From: a virus | Virus record (IMG/VR): IMGVR_UViG_3300048694_001276 | Span: 1-28,587 of that record | Direction: 5' to 3' (one strand) | DNA: 28,587 nucleotides | Shown here: one piece after another, positions 15,281 to 22,231 of the stretch | Layout of the letters: each line of letters starts with the position of its first letter | How positions within the stretch are numbered: the stretch's first letter is position 1 | Notes under the pieces: model-generated | The model's database searches: none | Told to the model about the DNA's origin: nothing | The model's input: the letters and a program-made list of their open reading frames with translations, nothing else | Program-made: the position numbers and the translations under genes

Positions 15281-15970
15281 CTAGCTCGATGCTACAAATT
15301 CGGCACTCATGGGAAACACCGCCGTGATCGCTTCGGCGCAGGCCAGGGCCACCTGCTGGTGTTCCAATTGGGTGCCATGGGCCGAACGCAGCTCAATGAA
15401 GTGGATCCAGCTGCGCAGGGTACCATTCATATACATGCGACTCTGGGTGAGTCCTTCAGGCAGCACAGCACGGGCCTGTTCTTTGGCTATGCCGACCCCA
15501 ATGGCCCAGCTATAGGTTTCCCGCACCTGGCGTATGAGGGCCGATTGACGTTCCTCCCACTGCCGGGCGATCTCCTGGTGCTCGGCATTGTTGACCGTGT
15601 CTAGTTTTATACTGTTTTGTCGATTACGAGTGTCCTGGAGTCGGGCATCGCGTAGAACGAACTCAAGGTCTTGGGTGGGGTCTGCATAACGTTGACTGAA
15701 CTCTTGGAAACTAAAACTTCGATGTCGTAGGATCTGTCGTGCGATATCACGTGTCGTTGTAATTTCCATGCAAGCTGAAACCATTTCCAACGGGCTCCAA
15801 TGCTGATGCTGGATGAGATACCGGATAAGTTTTTGGCTCGTGTCAGTGTTGAATTGATTTGCGGGGTTTGATACTCTGGCGCAGTATGCGATGAGTTCCT
15901 GGGCATCGGCGAGACCTTGATCACGGAAGTCCTGTGTGGGTTGGCTATATGAGACGAGACGTACATTCAT
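15281..15970 (-). CDS. thyX: Flavin-dependent thymidylate synthase ThyX, 229 aa
   Basis: ThyX makes dTMP from dUMP using methylene-tetrahydrofolate, FAD and NADPH. The signature RHR-X7-S is present at residues 82-92 (RHRSFSFQEFS) followed by QRY, the dUMP/FAD-binding loop. HQHWSPLEM (55-63) and the C-terminal RSWIHFIELRSAHGTQLEHQ are further family hallmarks, and the length is normal. ATG at 15970 overlaps the upstream TGA as ATGA. Large phages commonly carry thyX to raise dTTP for replication. Confidence 0.96.
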   Translation of the reverse strand: MNVRLVSYSQPTQDFRDQGLADAQELIAYCARVSNPANQFNTDTSQKLIRYLIQHQHWSPLEMVSACMEITTTRDIARQILRHRSFSFQEFSQRYADPTQDLEFVLRDARLQDTRNRQNSIKLDTVNNAEHQEIARQWEERQSALIRQVRETYSWAIGVGIAKEQARAVLPEGLTQSRMYMNGTLRSWIHFIELRSAHGTQLEHQQVALACAEAITAVFPMSAEFVASS

Positions 15971-16275
15971 TTGATGGCTTTCAAGATGCGATCAGTTTCG
16001 GGCTGGATCAGTTCGGCCACGGCCTTGACGTCGATCAACCAGTCAAGGTCGCGTATGCTTTCGCCCTGTTCCATGAGAGTGCGATTCAACAGAGACTCAA
16101 TGTCCTGCATTTGGAGTCCCTGTCGTTTCAGCAGCTGGATATTGATGGTTTTTCTTTTGCCATCGTGGAATTTCAGTGTGACCTTTTTGATGCACTCCAG
16201 GGGCACATCGGTGATCTCGGTTTCATTGATGATGTGTTCCCATTTGCTCAAAAATTCTTCACTGAACTGCTGCAT
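15967..16275 (-). CDS. Conserved phage protein of unknown function, 102 aa
   Basis: ATG at 16275 overlaps the upstream gene by 17 bases and its TGA overlaps the thyX ATG as ATGA. The block VTLKFHDGKRKTINIQLLKRQGL followed by LLNRTLMEQ, DLDWLIDVKAV and IQPETDRIL matches, from memory, a small protein family of T4-like marine phages (a beta hairpin then helices, ending 'iqPETDrlL'). Its function is not known to me. It lies in a cluster of three such proteins (16 to 17.2 kb) that appears to be a conserved myovirus set. Confidence 0.75.
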   Translation of the reverse strand: MQQFSEEFLSKWEHIINETEITDVPLECIKKVTLKFHDGKRKTINIQLLKRQGLQMQDIESLLNRTLMEQGESIRDLDWLIDVKAVAELIQPETDRILKAIK

Positions 16276-16999
16276 CTGCTACTGCCTTGGGTTTGGCGGG
16301 TCGTCCACGGCGTTTGGGTGTAGCAGGTGCTGCATCCGCAGCCGGGGTAGCTGGCACAGTCACGCCCGGGAACATCTGCTCGGCTTCCTTCTTCATGCGA
16401 GCAGCTTCGGCTATGAGTCCCTGGGCTTCGGATTCCATGCGTTTGGCCTGGGCCAACATGTTGCCGGCAAGAGCTCGATCATCCAGTCCACCTGTGGTGG
16501 TCTCGGGCATGGCTGGTACGCCGGCACGTTGCTGAGCAGCTTCCTGGGCCAGACGCTGGCGTTTGAACTCTTGCTCGGCCTGACGTTTCACAGCAGGATC
16601 CACTATGCCAGAATTTTTGTCCAGTTCGGCCATGCGTTTGGCTGCTTCGGTGCCCGACTCCATTTCCTTGACCAAGCGATTGAGTTCGTCTAGCTTGACC
16701 GAACTGGCCGGAGTTGGTGTCACTATGACTTGGTTGGTGGCTATTTTCTTCAGCATGCCTTCGCGATGCAGTGCTTCCAGGATCACGCGTCCATCCGGCA
16801 GGAGATTGCGATGCAGTGCATTGGCCAACACAGCTTCGGCTTGGCCTGCGGGGCTTTCAATCACCTTCATGATGGCACTTTCAAAACTGCTGGGCAGCGT
16901 TTCGGGATAGATCACCAGACACATGTGATCTTCTCCGGGAATTTCGCGGAATACAATCGCGACTTTGCGATCGCCATGACGGCCTACGTGTTTAAGCAT
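16259..16999 (-). CDS. Conserved phage protein with coiled-coil and AT-hook-like tail, 246 aa
   Basis: ATG at 16999 has GGAG seven bases upstream and overlaps the previous stop by 8 bases. Residues 1-100 form a folded domain (GRHGDRKVAIVFREIPGEDHM... and ILEALHREGMLKKI) that I recall from uncharacterised proteins of T4-like marine phages. Residues about 100-205 are rich in A, E, K and M and look helical or coiled-coil. The tail is proline/alanine-rich and contains PKRRGRPAKPK (about 228-238), an AT-hook-type GRP core in a basic context. A DNA-associated role is possible but not shown. It belongs to a three-gene conserved set with its neighbours. Confidence 0.75.
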   Translation of the reverse strand: MLKHVGRHGDRKVAIVFREIPGEDHMCLVIYPETLPSSFESAIMKVIESPAGQAEAVLANALHRNLLPDGRVILEALHREGMLKKIATNQVIVTPTPASSVKLDELNRLVKEMESGTEAAKRMAELDKNSGIVDPAVKRQAEQEFKRQRLAQEAAQQRAGVPAMPETTTGGLDDRALAGNMLAQAKRMESEAQGLIAEAARMKKEAEQMFPGVTVPATPAADAAPATPKRRGRPAKPKAVADAAVQ

Positions 17000-17189
17000 T
17001 TGAATCTCCTTGTGGGGTTGGGTTTGGGGGTGTTGCCGGTTGCGGTATCTGCTGGAGGAAAGCCTCTAGCTTGTCATACACAGAACCTACATGACTCATT
17101 TCATTGGCACGAAATGCTCCGCGAGCACACGCGGCTTCTAATAGTGATTTGATGTTGGCTATGTCAGCCACTGTGAGTTGATTGTCCAT
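16992..17189 (-). CDS. Small conserved phage protein, 65 aa
   Basis: The start is ATG at 17189 (MDNQLTVADIANIKSLLEAA); the frame is open upstream but that part would run through the terminator hairpin. Residues 1-45 are helical with AFRANEMSHVGSVYDKLEAFL, a pattern I recall from small proteins of marine T4-like phages. The C-terminal 20 residues are proline- and asparagine-rich and probably unstructured. CTAAATA lies five bases before the ATG. First gene after a strong terminator, so it probably starts a separate transcript. Confidence 0.7.
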   Translation of the reverse strand: MDNQLTVADIANIKSLLEAACARGAFRANEMSHVGSVYDKLEAFLQQIPQPATPPNPTPQGDSNA

Positions 17190-17194
17190 GCAGG

Positions 17195-17201
17195 TATTTA
17201 G
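17195..17201 (-). promoter_or_regulatory. Candidate T4-like late promoter element (CTAAATA)
   Basis: CTAAATA on the minus strand ends five bases before the ATG at 17189 and just follows the terminator of the upstream gene. T4-type late promoters are TATAAATA with transcription starting about six bases downstream. The same heptamer sits four bases before the HNH ATG at 21955. No TTGAC-type -35 box is present. Confidence 0.3.
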
Positions 17202-17204
17202 GCC

Positions 17205-17235
17205 AAAAAAAAGCCCCGAGAACAAATCTCGGGGC
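17205..17235 (-). terminator. Rho-independent terminator after the VWA gene
   Basis: Perfect 8-bp stem GCCCCGAG/CTCGGGGC (17213-17220 with 17228-17235), 7-base loop, followed on the minus strand by eight T (17205-17212). It lies 18 bases after the VWA stop. Confidence 0.92.
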
Positions 17236-17252
17236 GATTTTGGCAAAACTGA

Positions 17253-18581
17253 TCAGCGATGATCGTCGTAGAGCGCAAACACACCAAAGGGCGGGTTTGG
17301 ATTGGGATCACCATGGATGATCCACGTGGTATCGCAGTAGTTGGGGTCACCCCAGCTGCCACAGGGATAGCCATCCGTGAACACGATCAGTTTCTTGGGT
17401 TCAATCTCGGCGTCTTTGAGATACCGGAACATGCACTCAAAGTCGGTACCGCCACCACCGGCCAACTCGTATTCAGCGATGTCTTCGAGATTCTCGCTGT
17501 TGTATTGCTGCGGGTTGTAGACTTTGGTGTCAAAACACGCGATATGAACACGATAATTTTCAAACGTCTCCATGATGCCTTTGATCTCGCTGATGAAGTC
17601 ACGAGCTTGCTCTTCACCAATGCTACCGGACATGTCCAGGAAGCACACGATATCAATGGCATCGGTAGTCTTCATGCCTGGCATGATCGCATCCATGTGC
17701 CAACCTTTGCGGCTCGCTCGCATAAAGGTAAAGTCACTTTTGATGGTGCTCTGGATCTGCTGGCGGATCAGCTCGCGCCAGTTCATCTTGGGTTCAGTGA
17801 GGTCCCGGATCATGCGTTTGACACCCGCGGGCAGCTCGCCAGCACCGCAGGTCTGGGCAGCACTGATCACAGCTTCTTTGATCTCATCGCGGATCTGTTG
17901 TTTTTCTTCTTCGGTGAGTTGGGGGCGACCTTTGCCCTTTTGATCGCCACTGCCGCTGCCACCGCTGTCACCTTCACCCTCACCATCCAGGTGATCGTCC
18001 AGCAGCTGATTGATCAGCTGATCCAGAGTGACCTGTTGGACGTTCTTCATGAGATCGTCATAAACTTCTTCGGAACTCTTGCCATCGTATTTTGCATCAT
18101 ACAGGCACGGCACCGAAGTGATGAATTCGCCCACGCGATGTTTCTTGAGATCACCGTTGACACAATAGTCGTTCGCGATGTTCCAGATCTGGGGATCGCG
18201 CTCGCCACGACGACCAAAGTGATCATAAACGCAGTGGAGGACCTCGTGTCCAAACAGGAACTCGATCTCACGGGGCCGCAGCATCTTGATGAACCGGGTG
18301 TTGTAGTAGAAGTGACGGCCATCTGTGGCAGCGGTAGCGCACCATTCGTCGGCGTTGACGAGTTTGAGTCGGGTGGCCAAGTTACCAAAGAAGCTACTCT
18401 TGAGCAGCAAGCTCACGCGGGCAGTGACCAGCAGCTCGCGCACTTCACGGTCCAGTTTGGTGTCCATGGGGCCAATCAAGTTGGCGAAACGTTTGGCGTC
18501 GTCTTTGTTCTGGGTGCCTGTAGCCGTTCGAGCCTGGAGCGTATTGTGCAGCACAGTGGGACGATAAAATTGCAGTGACAT
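17253..18581 (-). CDS. VWA domain protein with N-terminal HExxH metallopeptidase-like domain, 442 aa
   Basis: ATG at 18581 with AAGGAG nine bases upstream; the frame upstream of it crosses the promoter. Residues about 30-150 form a metallopeptidase-like domain with FGHEVLHCVYDH (HEVLH at 112-116). A linker rich in G, S, D and E (198-217) separates it from a von Willebrand A domain with MIDAS residues CFLDMSGSIG (DMSGS 316-320), GGGGTDFE and FTDGYP. Proteins of this build (putative metallopeptidase plus VWA-like) are coded beside MoxR AAA+ ATPases in bacteria and large phages; here the ATPase is 0.7 kb upstream. They probably act as a metal-dependent remodelling pair on a protein complex. The target is unknown. 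Confidence 0.88.
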   Translation of the reverse strand: MSLQFYRPTVLHNTLQARTATGTQNKDDAKRFANLIGPMDTKLDREVRELLVTARVSLLLKSSFFGNLATRLKLVNADEWCATAATDGRHFYYNTRFIKMLRPREIEFLFGHEVLHCVYDHFGRRGERDPQIWNIANDYCVNGDLKKHRVGEFITSVPCLYDAKYDGKSSEEVYDDLMKNVQQVTLDQLINQLLDDHLDGEGEGDSGGSGSGDQKGKGRPQLTEEEKQQIRDEIKEAVISAAQTCGAGELPAGVKRMIRDLTEPKMNWRELIRQQIQSTIKSDFTFMRASRKGWHMDAIMPGMKTTDAIDIVCFLDMSGSIGEEQARDFISEIKGIMETFENYRVHIACFDTKVYNPQQYNSENLEDIAEYELAGGGGTDFECMFRYLKDAEIEPKKLIVFTDGYPCGSWGDPNYCDTTWIIHGDPNPNPPFGVFALYDDHR

Positions 18582-18606
18582 CGTGGACTCCTTGTAGTAT
18601 TTCAAT

Positions 18607-18635
18607 ATTATACTGTGACCGTCATTTCTGGTCAA
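18607..18635 (-). promoter_or_regulatory. Sigma70-type promoter for the VWA gene
   Basis: Minus strand: TTGACC (18630-18635), 17-base spacer, TATAAT (18607-18612). The predicted start near 18600 leaves a leader of about 19 bases with AAGGAG. It overlaps the end of the 126-aa gene. Confidence 0.88.
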
Positions 18636-19002
18636 CCTGGTGGGCCAGCTGGAAAAACGCCAATTCTGCCCCGCTTTTCAAGTAGATACGCAGGTCATCC
18701 ATGCCATTGCCCCAGGACCATTGGGGATTGCACTCTGCGGGCAAGGTGTGTTCTGCGGCTGCAATCTGCGCGGGGGTAGAGATAAAGCGTAGAGGATTCA
18801 TGATCATTTCGCTCCAGCGGATCATGTCATAGTATTGCCGGACTTCGGCGCTCCAACCCCAGGTCTGGACACACCATTGCATGGCGTGGTTGAAGTGCAA
18901 AGGCCCCTGCCCGCGACTCATCTCGCGCTGGAATATCAGGGCATGTTGGAACCGATCGTTATAGCTATAACGACGATCAAGTTTTTGGATGTGACATTTC
19001 AT
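18622..19002 (-). CDS. Hypothetical protein, 126 aa
   Basis: ATG at 19002 overlaps the upstream TGA (ATGA). The protein is rich in W, Q and M (for example WCVQTWGW and IRWSEMIM), with an N-terminal basic stretch and no membrane segment. I do not recognise a family. It sits between the MoxR and VWA genes, and its 3' end carries the VWA promoter. A role connected with that pair is possible but only by position. Confidence 0.65.
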   Translation of the reverse strand: MKCHIQKLDRRYSYNDRFQHALIFQREMSRGQGPLHFNHAMQWCVQTWGWSAEVRQYYDMIRWSEMIMNPLRFISTPAQIAAAEHTLPAECNPQWSWGNGMDDLRIYLKSGAELAFFQLAHQVDQK

Positions 19003-19232
19003 TCTAGATATTTCAGCGCAAAAATCGTGGCATCATAGGGGTCGGCAAACCAGAAATGCAGGCGATAACCGCCTGGAATATCTTCTCCCCGGAATAGCCA
19101 TCTTGAACCGTGTGTGCCAAACTCACGCTGGACCTTGCGCAAGGTGTCACGTACGCCCGGGTAATCATAGCAGGGCCATTGTTTGCTTACCCGGGTCGCA
19201 CGTTGACGGAAAGAAAGGGTCGGATCTGACAT
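18999..19232 (-). CDS. Hypothetical protein, 77 aa, start codon inside an RNA hairpin
   Basis: ATG at 19232 (MSDPTLSFRQR) is the best start; the frame is open upstream but runs through the MoxR end. The protein has a basic N-terminal half and ends GYRLHFWFADPYDATIFALKYLE, a likely beta-alpha element. The start codon lies in the CTATGTC arm of a 7-bp hairpin enclosed by an 11-bp stem (19217-19266), so translation or upstream transcription may be controlled there. Its TGA overlaps the next ATG by 4 bases. Confidence 0.65.
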   Translation of the reverse strand: MSDPTLSFRQRATRVSKQWPCYDYPGVRDTLRKVQREFGTHGSRWLFRGEDIPGGYRLHFWFADPYDATIFALKYLE

Positions 19233-19266
19233 AGCCCTATGTCCGCTTGCGCGTGAGATCCGACCC
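19217..19266 (-). terminator. Branched RNA structure after MoxR, possible leaky terminator or translational switch
   Basis: Perfect 11-bp outer stem GGGTCGGATCT (19217-19227) with AGATCCGACCC (19256-19266). Inside are GACATAG/CTATGTC (19228-19234 with 19237-19243) and a short CGC/GCG element. On the minus strand the structure is followed by TTTCTTT. It contains the ATG of the 77-aa gene. The stem strength suggests termination, but the downstream gene lacks another promoter, so read-through must occur. Confidence 0.6.
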
Positions 19267-19275
19267 TGTTGCCAA

Positions 19276-20349
19276 TTACGAGTTGGCCTGGAGGATGTAT
19301 TTGCCGAACTTGTTGTGGAACTCGTCAAAGTTCTTCAACTTCGTGGGCTGGAACGGCAGACCATACGTGGTAAGCGCAATACGAGCGCCCATGATCACCA
19401 GCTCGGTCTCAAAGTTCTTCATCATGTAAGCCAGGAAGTTATCGGCCATGTTGTGGAACTCTTTGCTCTCCACGGCGTTCTTGAGCTCATAGCACATGGA
19501 AATCACCAGCGAATACATCGCCGACACTTCCTTGACTTTGAGTTCTTTCTCCTTGCCAGCCAGGATGTCCTCGGGACGGGGCAGTTTACCTGCGATCTTG
19601 CGATGCGCCATGAACTTCACAGCCAGACCCTCGCCCACAGTGCCGGCGATAAGATCGGTAGCAGTGACATCGTCCATGTCCTCATCTTCCAGGAGATTGC
19701 TGACGAAACTCCATGAACGCGGGGTGGCAAATGCACGGCTCGAGCTCTTGGCATCGAAGTCATACAGGTCCTGTTTGGCAAAGGTCAGGTAGCCAACTAC
19801 GTCCTTGTGGATCTGGTTCTTCACAGCCCAATCTTGCCACGAGGGGAAGTCCACCTTCATCTCCACGTGCACAAAACGATTGGCCAGCGGAGTCGGCATG
19901 CGGAACGTCACACCCTTGTCCGACTCACGATTGCCGGCAGCGATCATGACCACGTTTTTGGGCAGAACATATTTGCCGATCCGGCGATTCAGCACCAGCT
20001 GATAGGCCGCGGCCTGCACGGCCGGAGCAGCCGAGTTCATCTCGTCCATGAACAGCACGACAATGGGATACTGCGATGCCAGTTCTTCGTCCGGCAGATC
20101 CACGGGCGGTGCCCAGTCCATCTTGCCGGTTTCTTTGTTGTAGAACGGGATACCACGGATGTCAGTGGGATCCATCTGACCCAGGCGCAGGTCGATCATG
20201 AAGCCACCAAGTTCTTGGGTGATGGCAGCGACCACCTCGGATTTGCCAATACCGGGCGGACCCCACAGGAACAGCGGGCGCTGTTTACGGAAACATTTCA
20301 TGATGGCTTTGTGGGCACCGATTGCGGTAACTGAGCGATTGTCGGACAT
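19276..20349 (-). CDS. MoxR-type AAA+ ATPase, 357 aa
   Basis: ATG at 20349 with AAGGA upstream and its own promoter 47 bases away. Walker A GPPGIGKS at residues 30-37, Walker B VVLFMDE at 97-103, sensor region VVMIAAGNRE and an arginine-finger segment LANRFVHVEM fit the MoxR clade. These ATPases form ring complexes that work with VWA proteins as chaperones or cofactor-insertion machines. The partner is the VWA/HExxH gene downstream on the same strand. DDEDMDD-type acidic stretch near residue 220 lies between the ATPase core and the lid. Length is normal. Confidence 0.9.
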   Translation of the reverse strand: MSDNRSVTAIGAHKAIMKCFRKQRPLFLWGPPGIGKSEVVAAITQELGGFMIDLRLGQMDPTDIRGIPFYNKETGKMDWAPPVDLPDEELASQYPIVVLFMDEMNSAAPAVQAAAYQLVLNRRIGKYVLPKNVVMIAAGNRESDKGVTFRMPTPLANRFVHVEMKVDFPSWQDWAVKNQIHKDVVGYLTFAKQDLYDFDAKSSSRAFATPRSWSFVSNLLEDEDMDDVTATDLIAGTVGEGLAVKFMAHRKIAGKLPRPEDILAGKEKELKVKEVSAMYSLVISMCYELKNAVESKEFHNMADNFLAYMMKNFETELVIMGARIALTTYGLPFQPTKLKNFDEFHNKFGKYILQANS

Positions 20350-20395
20350 AGGGCTTTCCTTTATGAGTTGATTGAAAAACTAACGTTACAGAGCA

Positions 20396-20424
20396 ATTAT
20401 ACAGCGGTGTGAATTACTGGTCAA
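20396..20424 (-). promoter_or_regulatory. Sigma70-type promoter for the MoxR gene
   Basis: Minus strand TTGACC (20419-20424), 17-base spacer, TATAAT (20396-20401). Leader of about 40 bases contains ATCAAC followed by AAGGA. Confidence 0.88.
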
Positions 20425-20611
20425 CCTGCTCAAGTTGACCCATGATATACTGCACCGGCAGGGTGGGGTCTTCCCAGTGTGCCGCGACCAGCTCGAGTTC
20501 AAAGCTGGCCGGGCTACCGTTGCTGAATTCCAGGCTCTGGGCCACCGCGCCGCGGTGCTCAGAATCCAGACCATTGATGACCTCACGAACCTGCTGTTCA
20601 AACGTATTCAT
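20414..20611 (-). CDS. Hypothetical acidic protein, 65 aa
   Basis: ATG at 20611 with AAGGAG eight bases upstream inside the repeated leader ATCAACTCAAGGAG. The competing frame 20386-20601 has no ribosome site and unlikely composition. The protein is acidic (MNTFEQQVREVINGLDSEHRG... ending MGQLEQVDQ) with two probable helices around a short beta segment; no family recognised. Last gene of the set started by the promoter at 21192. Confidence 0.7.
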   Translation of the reverse strand: MNTFEQQVREVINGLDSEHRGAVAQSLEFSNGSPASFELELVAAHWEDPTLPVQYIMGQLEQVDQ

Positions 20612-20629
20612 TGTGACTCCTTGAGTTGA

Positions 20630-20989
20630 TTAGGGGTTGGGGGTTGGGGTAGTCGAAACTGTGGCACCAGCTGTGAGCACATCGATGAACGCAGTGTCAC
20701 GCTCGGCGCGTTCCTTGGCTTCCTGGATCTTGTTCAAGTAGTCGCGCAGCATCCGGGCCCGGTTACGCTGTTCATCTTCTGAATACAGCTCACTGACCGG
20801 GAATGTAGCGATGCGTGGGCGGATAAATTCTTGGCTGCGATACTTCACTGCTTCTTGATAGGTCAATTTTTCATAGAGTTTTTGGCTGCGCTCATGCTCT
20901 TCGGCAGTGATGTCCGAGACCCAAAAGTCTGTGATCTCATTGGTTTCGCTGCTGCGAGTATGCCAAATACTGTAGGTCCTGGTGGACAT
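20630..20989 (-). CDS. Hypothetical protein, 119 aa
   Basis: ATG at 20989 shares a base with the upstream stop (TAATG), a sign of translational coupling. The sequence has a short beta start (TYSIWHT), then long charged helices (SQKLYEKLTYQEAVKYR; RARMLRDYLNKIQEAKERAERD) and a disordered STTPTPNP tail. No domain recognised. Confidence 0.7.
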   Translation of the reverse strand: MSTRTYSIWHTRSSETNEITDFWVSDITAEEHERSQKLYEKLTYQEAVKYRSQEFIRPRIATFPVSELYSEDEQRNRARMLRDYLNKIQEAKERAERDTAFIDVLTAGATVSTTPTPNP

Positions 20990-21165
20990 TACTGTATTCC
21001 TTCAAGAGCCGCGATAGCTTGGTCCACGTCGTGGTTGACCAAGAGTCGCACACGTTGAAATTCGCCCTGCACCAGTTCACAGATCTCATACTGGTATTCG
21101 CCAATCCTGAACAATTTCAAACTGCGTCCCTTGCAGTTGCGGCTTGCGATGAATTGGCATTGCAT
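20989..21165 (-). CDS. Small protein of unknown function, 58 aa
   Basis: ATG at 21165 is preceded by AAGGAG, and a strong promoter lies 27 bases upstream. The frame reads MQCQFIASRNCKGRSLKLF... and ends AIAALEGIQ, with stop TAA overlapping the next ATG as TAATG. Good ribosome site, promoter and coupling make a real gene likely. It contains two N-terminal cysteines and reads as a small beta-rich domain. Its leader is nearly identical to that of the 47-aa gene before rtcB. Confidence 0.75.
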   Translation of the reverse strand: MQCQFIASRNCKGRSLKLFRIGEYQYEICELVQGEFQRVRLLVNHDVDQAIAALEGIQ

Positions 21166-21191
21166 CCCGGGCTCCTTGTTGATTTTTCAAT

Positions 21192-21220
21192 ATTATAGCG
21201 GTGACCCAGTAATTGGTCAA
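21192..21220 (-). promoter_or_regulatory. Sigma70-type promoter for the 58/119/65-aa gene set
   Basis: Minus strand TTGACC (21215-21220), 17-base spacer, TATAAT (21192-21197); leader about 20 bases with ATCAACAAGGAG. Confidence 0.9.
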
Positions 21221-21276
21221 CCGTTATAAGGCGCTGTAAGTGCTTGATTTATTTACTGTTTTTGCTGCACAAATGG

Positions 21277-21300
21277 ACATGGGCTCCTGAGAGCCCATGT
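21277..21300 (-). terminator. Hairpin after the peroxiredoxin gene
   Basis: Perfect 10-bp stem ACATGGGCTC/GAGCCCATGT with a 4-base loop, 17 bases beyond the peroxiredoxin stop. No T-run follows directly, so termination may be weak or the hairpin may protect the 3' end. The stretch 21221-21276 holds nothing else I can identify. Confidence 0.55.
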
Positions 21301-21317
21301 TCCGGGGTTGCGGTGGT

Positions 21318-21857
21318 CTAGGACTGTACGCTGCGCAAATAGGCCAGCACAGTTTCCGGGCTGGATTCGCCATAGGGATCGCTGGCATAATTGTCCTCGC
21401 GACCTTCTTCCACGAACAATTTGTCCCGCACACAGTCAGTGAGTATGGCTGCATAGCGATGGCTGCGCATACCAAAGCCCAGCTGGCTCTTGCTGACCAG
21501 CATGCCCATGAGGCGCGTGAAGTCGCCATTGCCATCGGGCAGCATCTTGACCTTGGTGATGCCCAGGTGTCGTGCCCACTCGTTCATGACAAAGGCATCG
21601 TTGACGCTGACACAATAGATCTCGTCGATGCCCAGGGCTCGAAACTCATCATACCGTTCTTCAAAGCCCGGCAGCTGATAGGTCGAGCAAGTGGGGGTGA
21701 AAGCGCCAGGCAAGCTGAAAACAATAACCTTCTTGCCGGCAAAAAGATCCTGGCTGGTCTTGTAAACAAAACGTCCACCAATGGGGCAACCACCTTGTGA
21801 GGGTTCTTGATCTCCTTCGCGGAGAGCGAATGTTACATTGGGTGCAAAGTATGGCAT
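21318..21857 (-). CDS. Prx5-type peroxiredoxin, 179 aa
   Basis: ATG at 21857 with AGGAG eight bases upstream. The catalytic motif is PGAFTPTCS at residues 50-58, with peroxidatic cysteine C57; FSLPGAFTPTCS and the later YCVSVNDAFVMNEWA are characteristic of the Prx5/AhpE-like branch that reduces hydrogen peroxide and alkyl peroxides using glutathione or thioredoxin. C24 and C82 are further cysteines; C82 in YCVSVND is a common family position. Single-gene transcript between its own promoter and a hairpin. Uncommon in phages; it could protect iron-sulfur enzymes such as the radical SAM proteins, which is inference. Confidence 0.92.
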   Translation of the reverse strand: MPYFAPNVTFALREGDQEPSQGGCPIGGRFVYKTSQDLFAGKKVIVFSLPGAFTPTCSTYQLPGFEERYDEFRALGIDEIYCVSVNDAFVMNEWARHLGITKVKMLPDGNGDFTRLMGMLVSKSQLGFGMRSHRYAAILTDCVRDKLFVEEGREDNYASDPYGESSPETVLAYLRSVQS

Positions 21858-21875
21858 AGATTCTCCTAAAAGGCT

Positions 21876-21904
21876 ATTTTACTATCCCGGCGCTGCCGAG
21901 TCAA
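21876..21904 (-). promoter_or_regulatory. Sigma70-type promoter for the peroxiredoxin gene
   Basis: Minus strand TTGACT (21899-21904), 17-base spacer, TAAAAT (21876-21881), weaker -10 than its siblings. Leader about 12 bases with AGGAG. Confidence 0.75.
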
Positions 21905-21943
21905 ATCTGCTGTGGCCAAAATCATAACGAGTTTGGCCGATCG

Positions 21944-21950
21944 CTAAATA
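21944..21950 (+). promoter_or_regulatory. Candidate T4-like late promoter element (CTAAATA) before HNH
   Basis: CTAAATA ends four bases before the HNH ATG. No TTGAC-type -35 box accompanies it. The same heptamer occurs before the 65-aa gene at 17189 on the other strand. Confidence 0.3.
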
Positions 21951-21954
21951 TCGG

Positions 21955-22227
21955 ATGTCCAAGGCCCGCATCCCAGTGAATCTCCGCCGCATGGTGATCG
22001 AACGCGACGGTCCTCGTTGTGTGTATTGCGGTGAAGATTTGATAGGTCAAGAGATACACTTGGATCATGTCATTCCCGAAGCCCATGGTGGTGCCACCAG
22101 TCTGGCCAATCTCCAGGTCACTTGCCGCAAATGCAACCTGGCCAAGGGGGTGTTGAATGAATCTGAATTTGAAGACCAGCTGCGCCGGCGGGCAATCAAT
22201 ATACTCAATCGTCTGGGCTATAAGTAA
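21955..22227 (+). CDS. HNH endonuclease, 90 aa
   Basis: The HNH domain is complete: CVYC (C22/C25), HLDHVIP (H35, H38), asparagine in ANLQ (N52) and CRKCN (C57/C60), so a beta-beta-alpha metal site held by two zinc-binding CxxC knuckles. These enzymes nick or cut DNA; in phages they are either free-standing homing nucleases or helpers of packaging. It begins a two-gene plus-strand island inside a long minus-strand block. That orientation suggests separate acquisition or late expression. Confidence 0.9.
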   Translation: MSKARIPVNLRRMVIERDGPRCVYCGEDLIGQEIHLDHVIPEAHGGATSLANLQVTCRKCNLAKGVLNESEFEDQLRRRAINILNRLGYK

Positions 22228-22231
22228 GTCT

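Noticed and set aside
17259-18578. Long plus-strand open frame opposite the VWA gene (439 codons)
   Set aside because: It mirrors the VWA gene base for base, has no ribosome site or recognisable domain, and the minus-strand gene has full catalytic motifs, a promoter and a terminator.
20435-20450. TTGACC followed by a TATACT-like box on the plus strand
   Set aside because: The spacer is far shorter than 16 bases, and no plus-strand gene follows.
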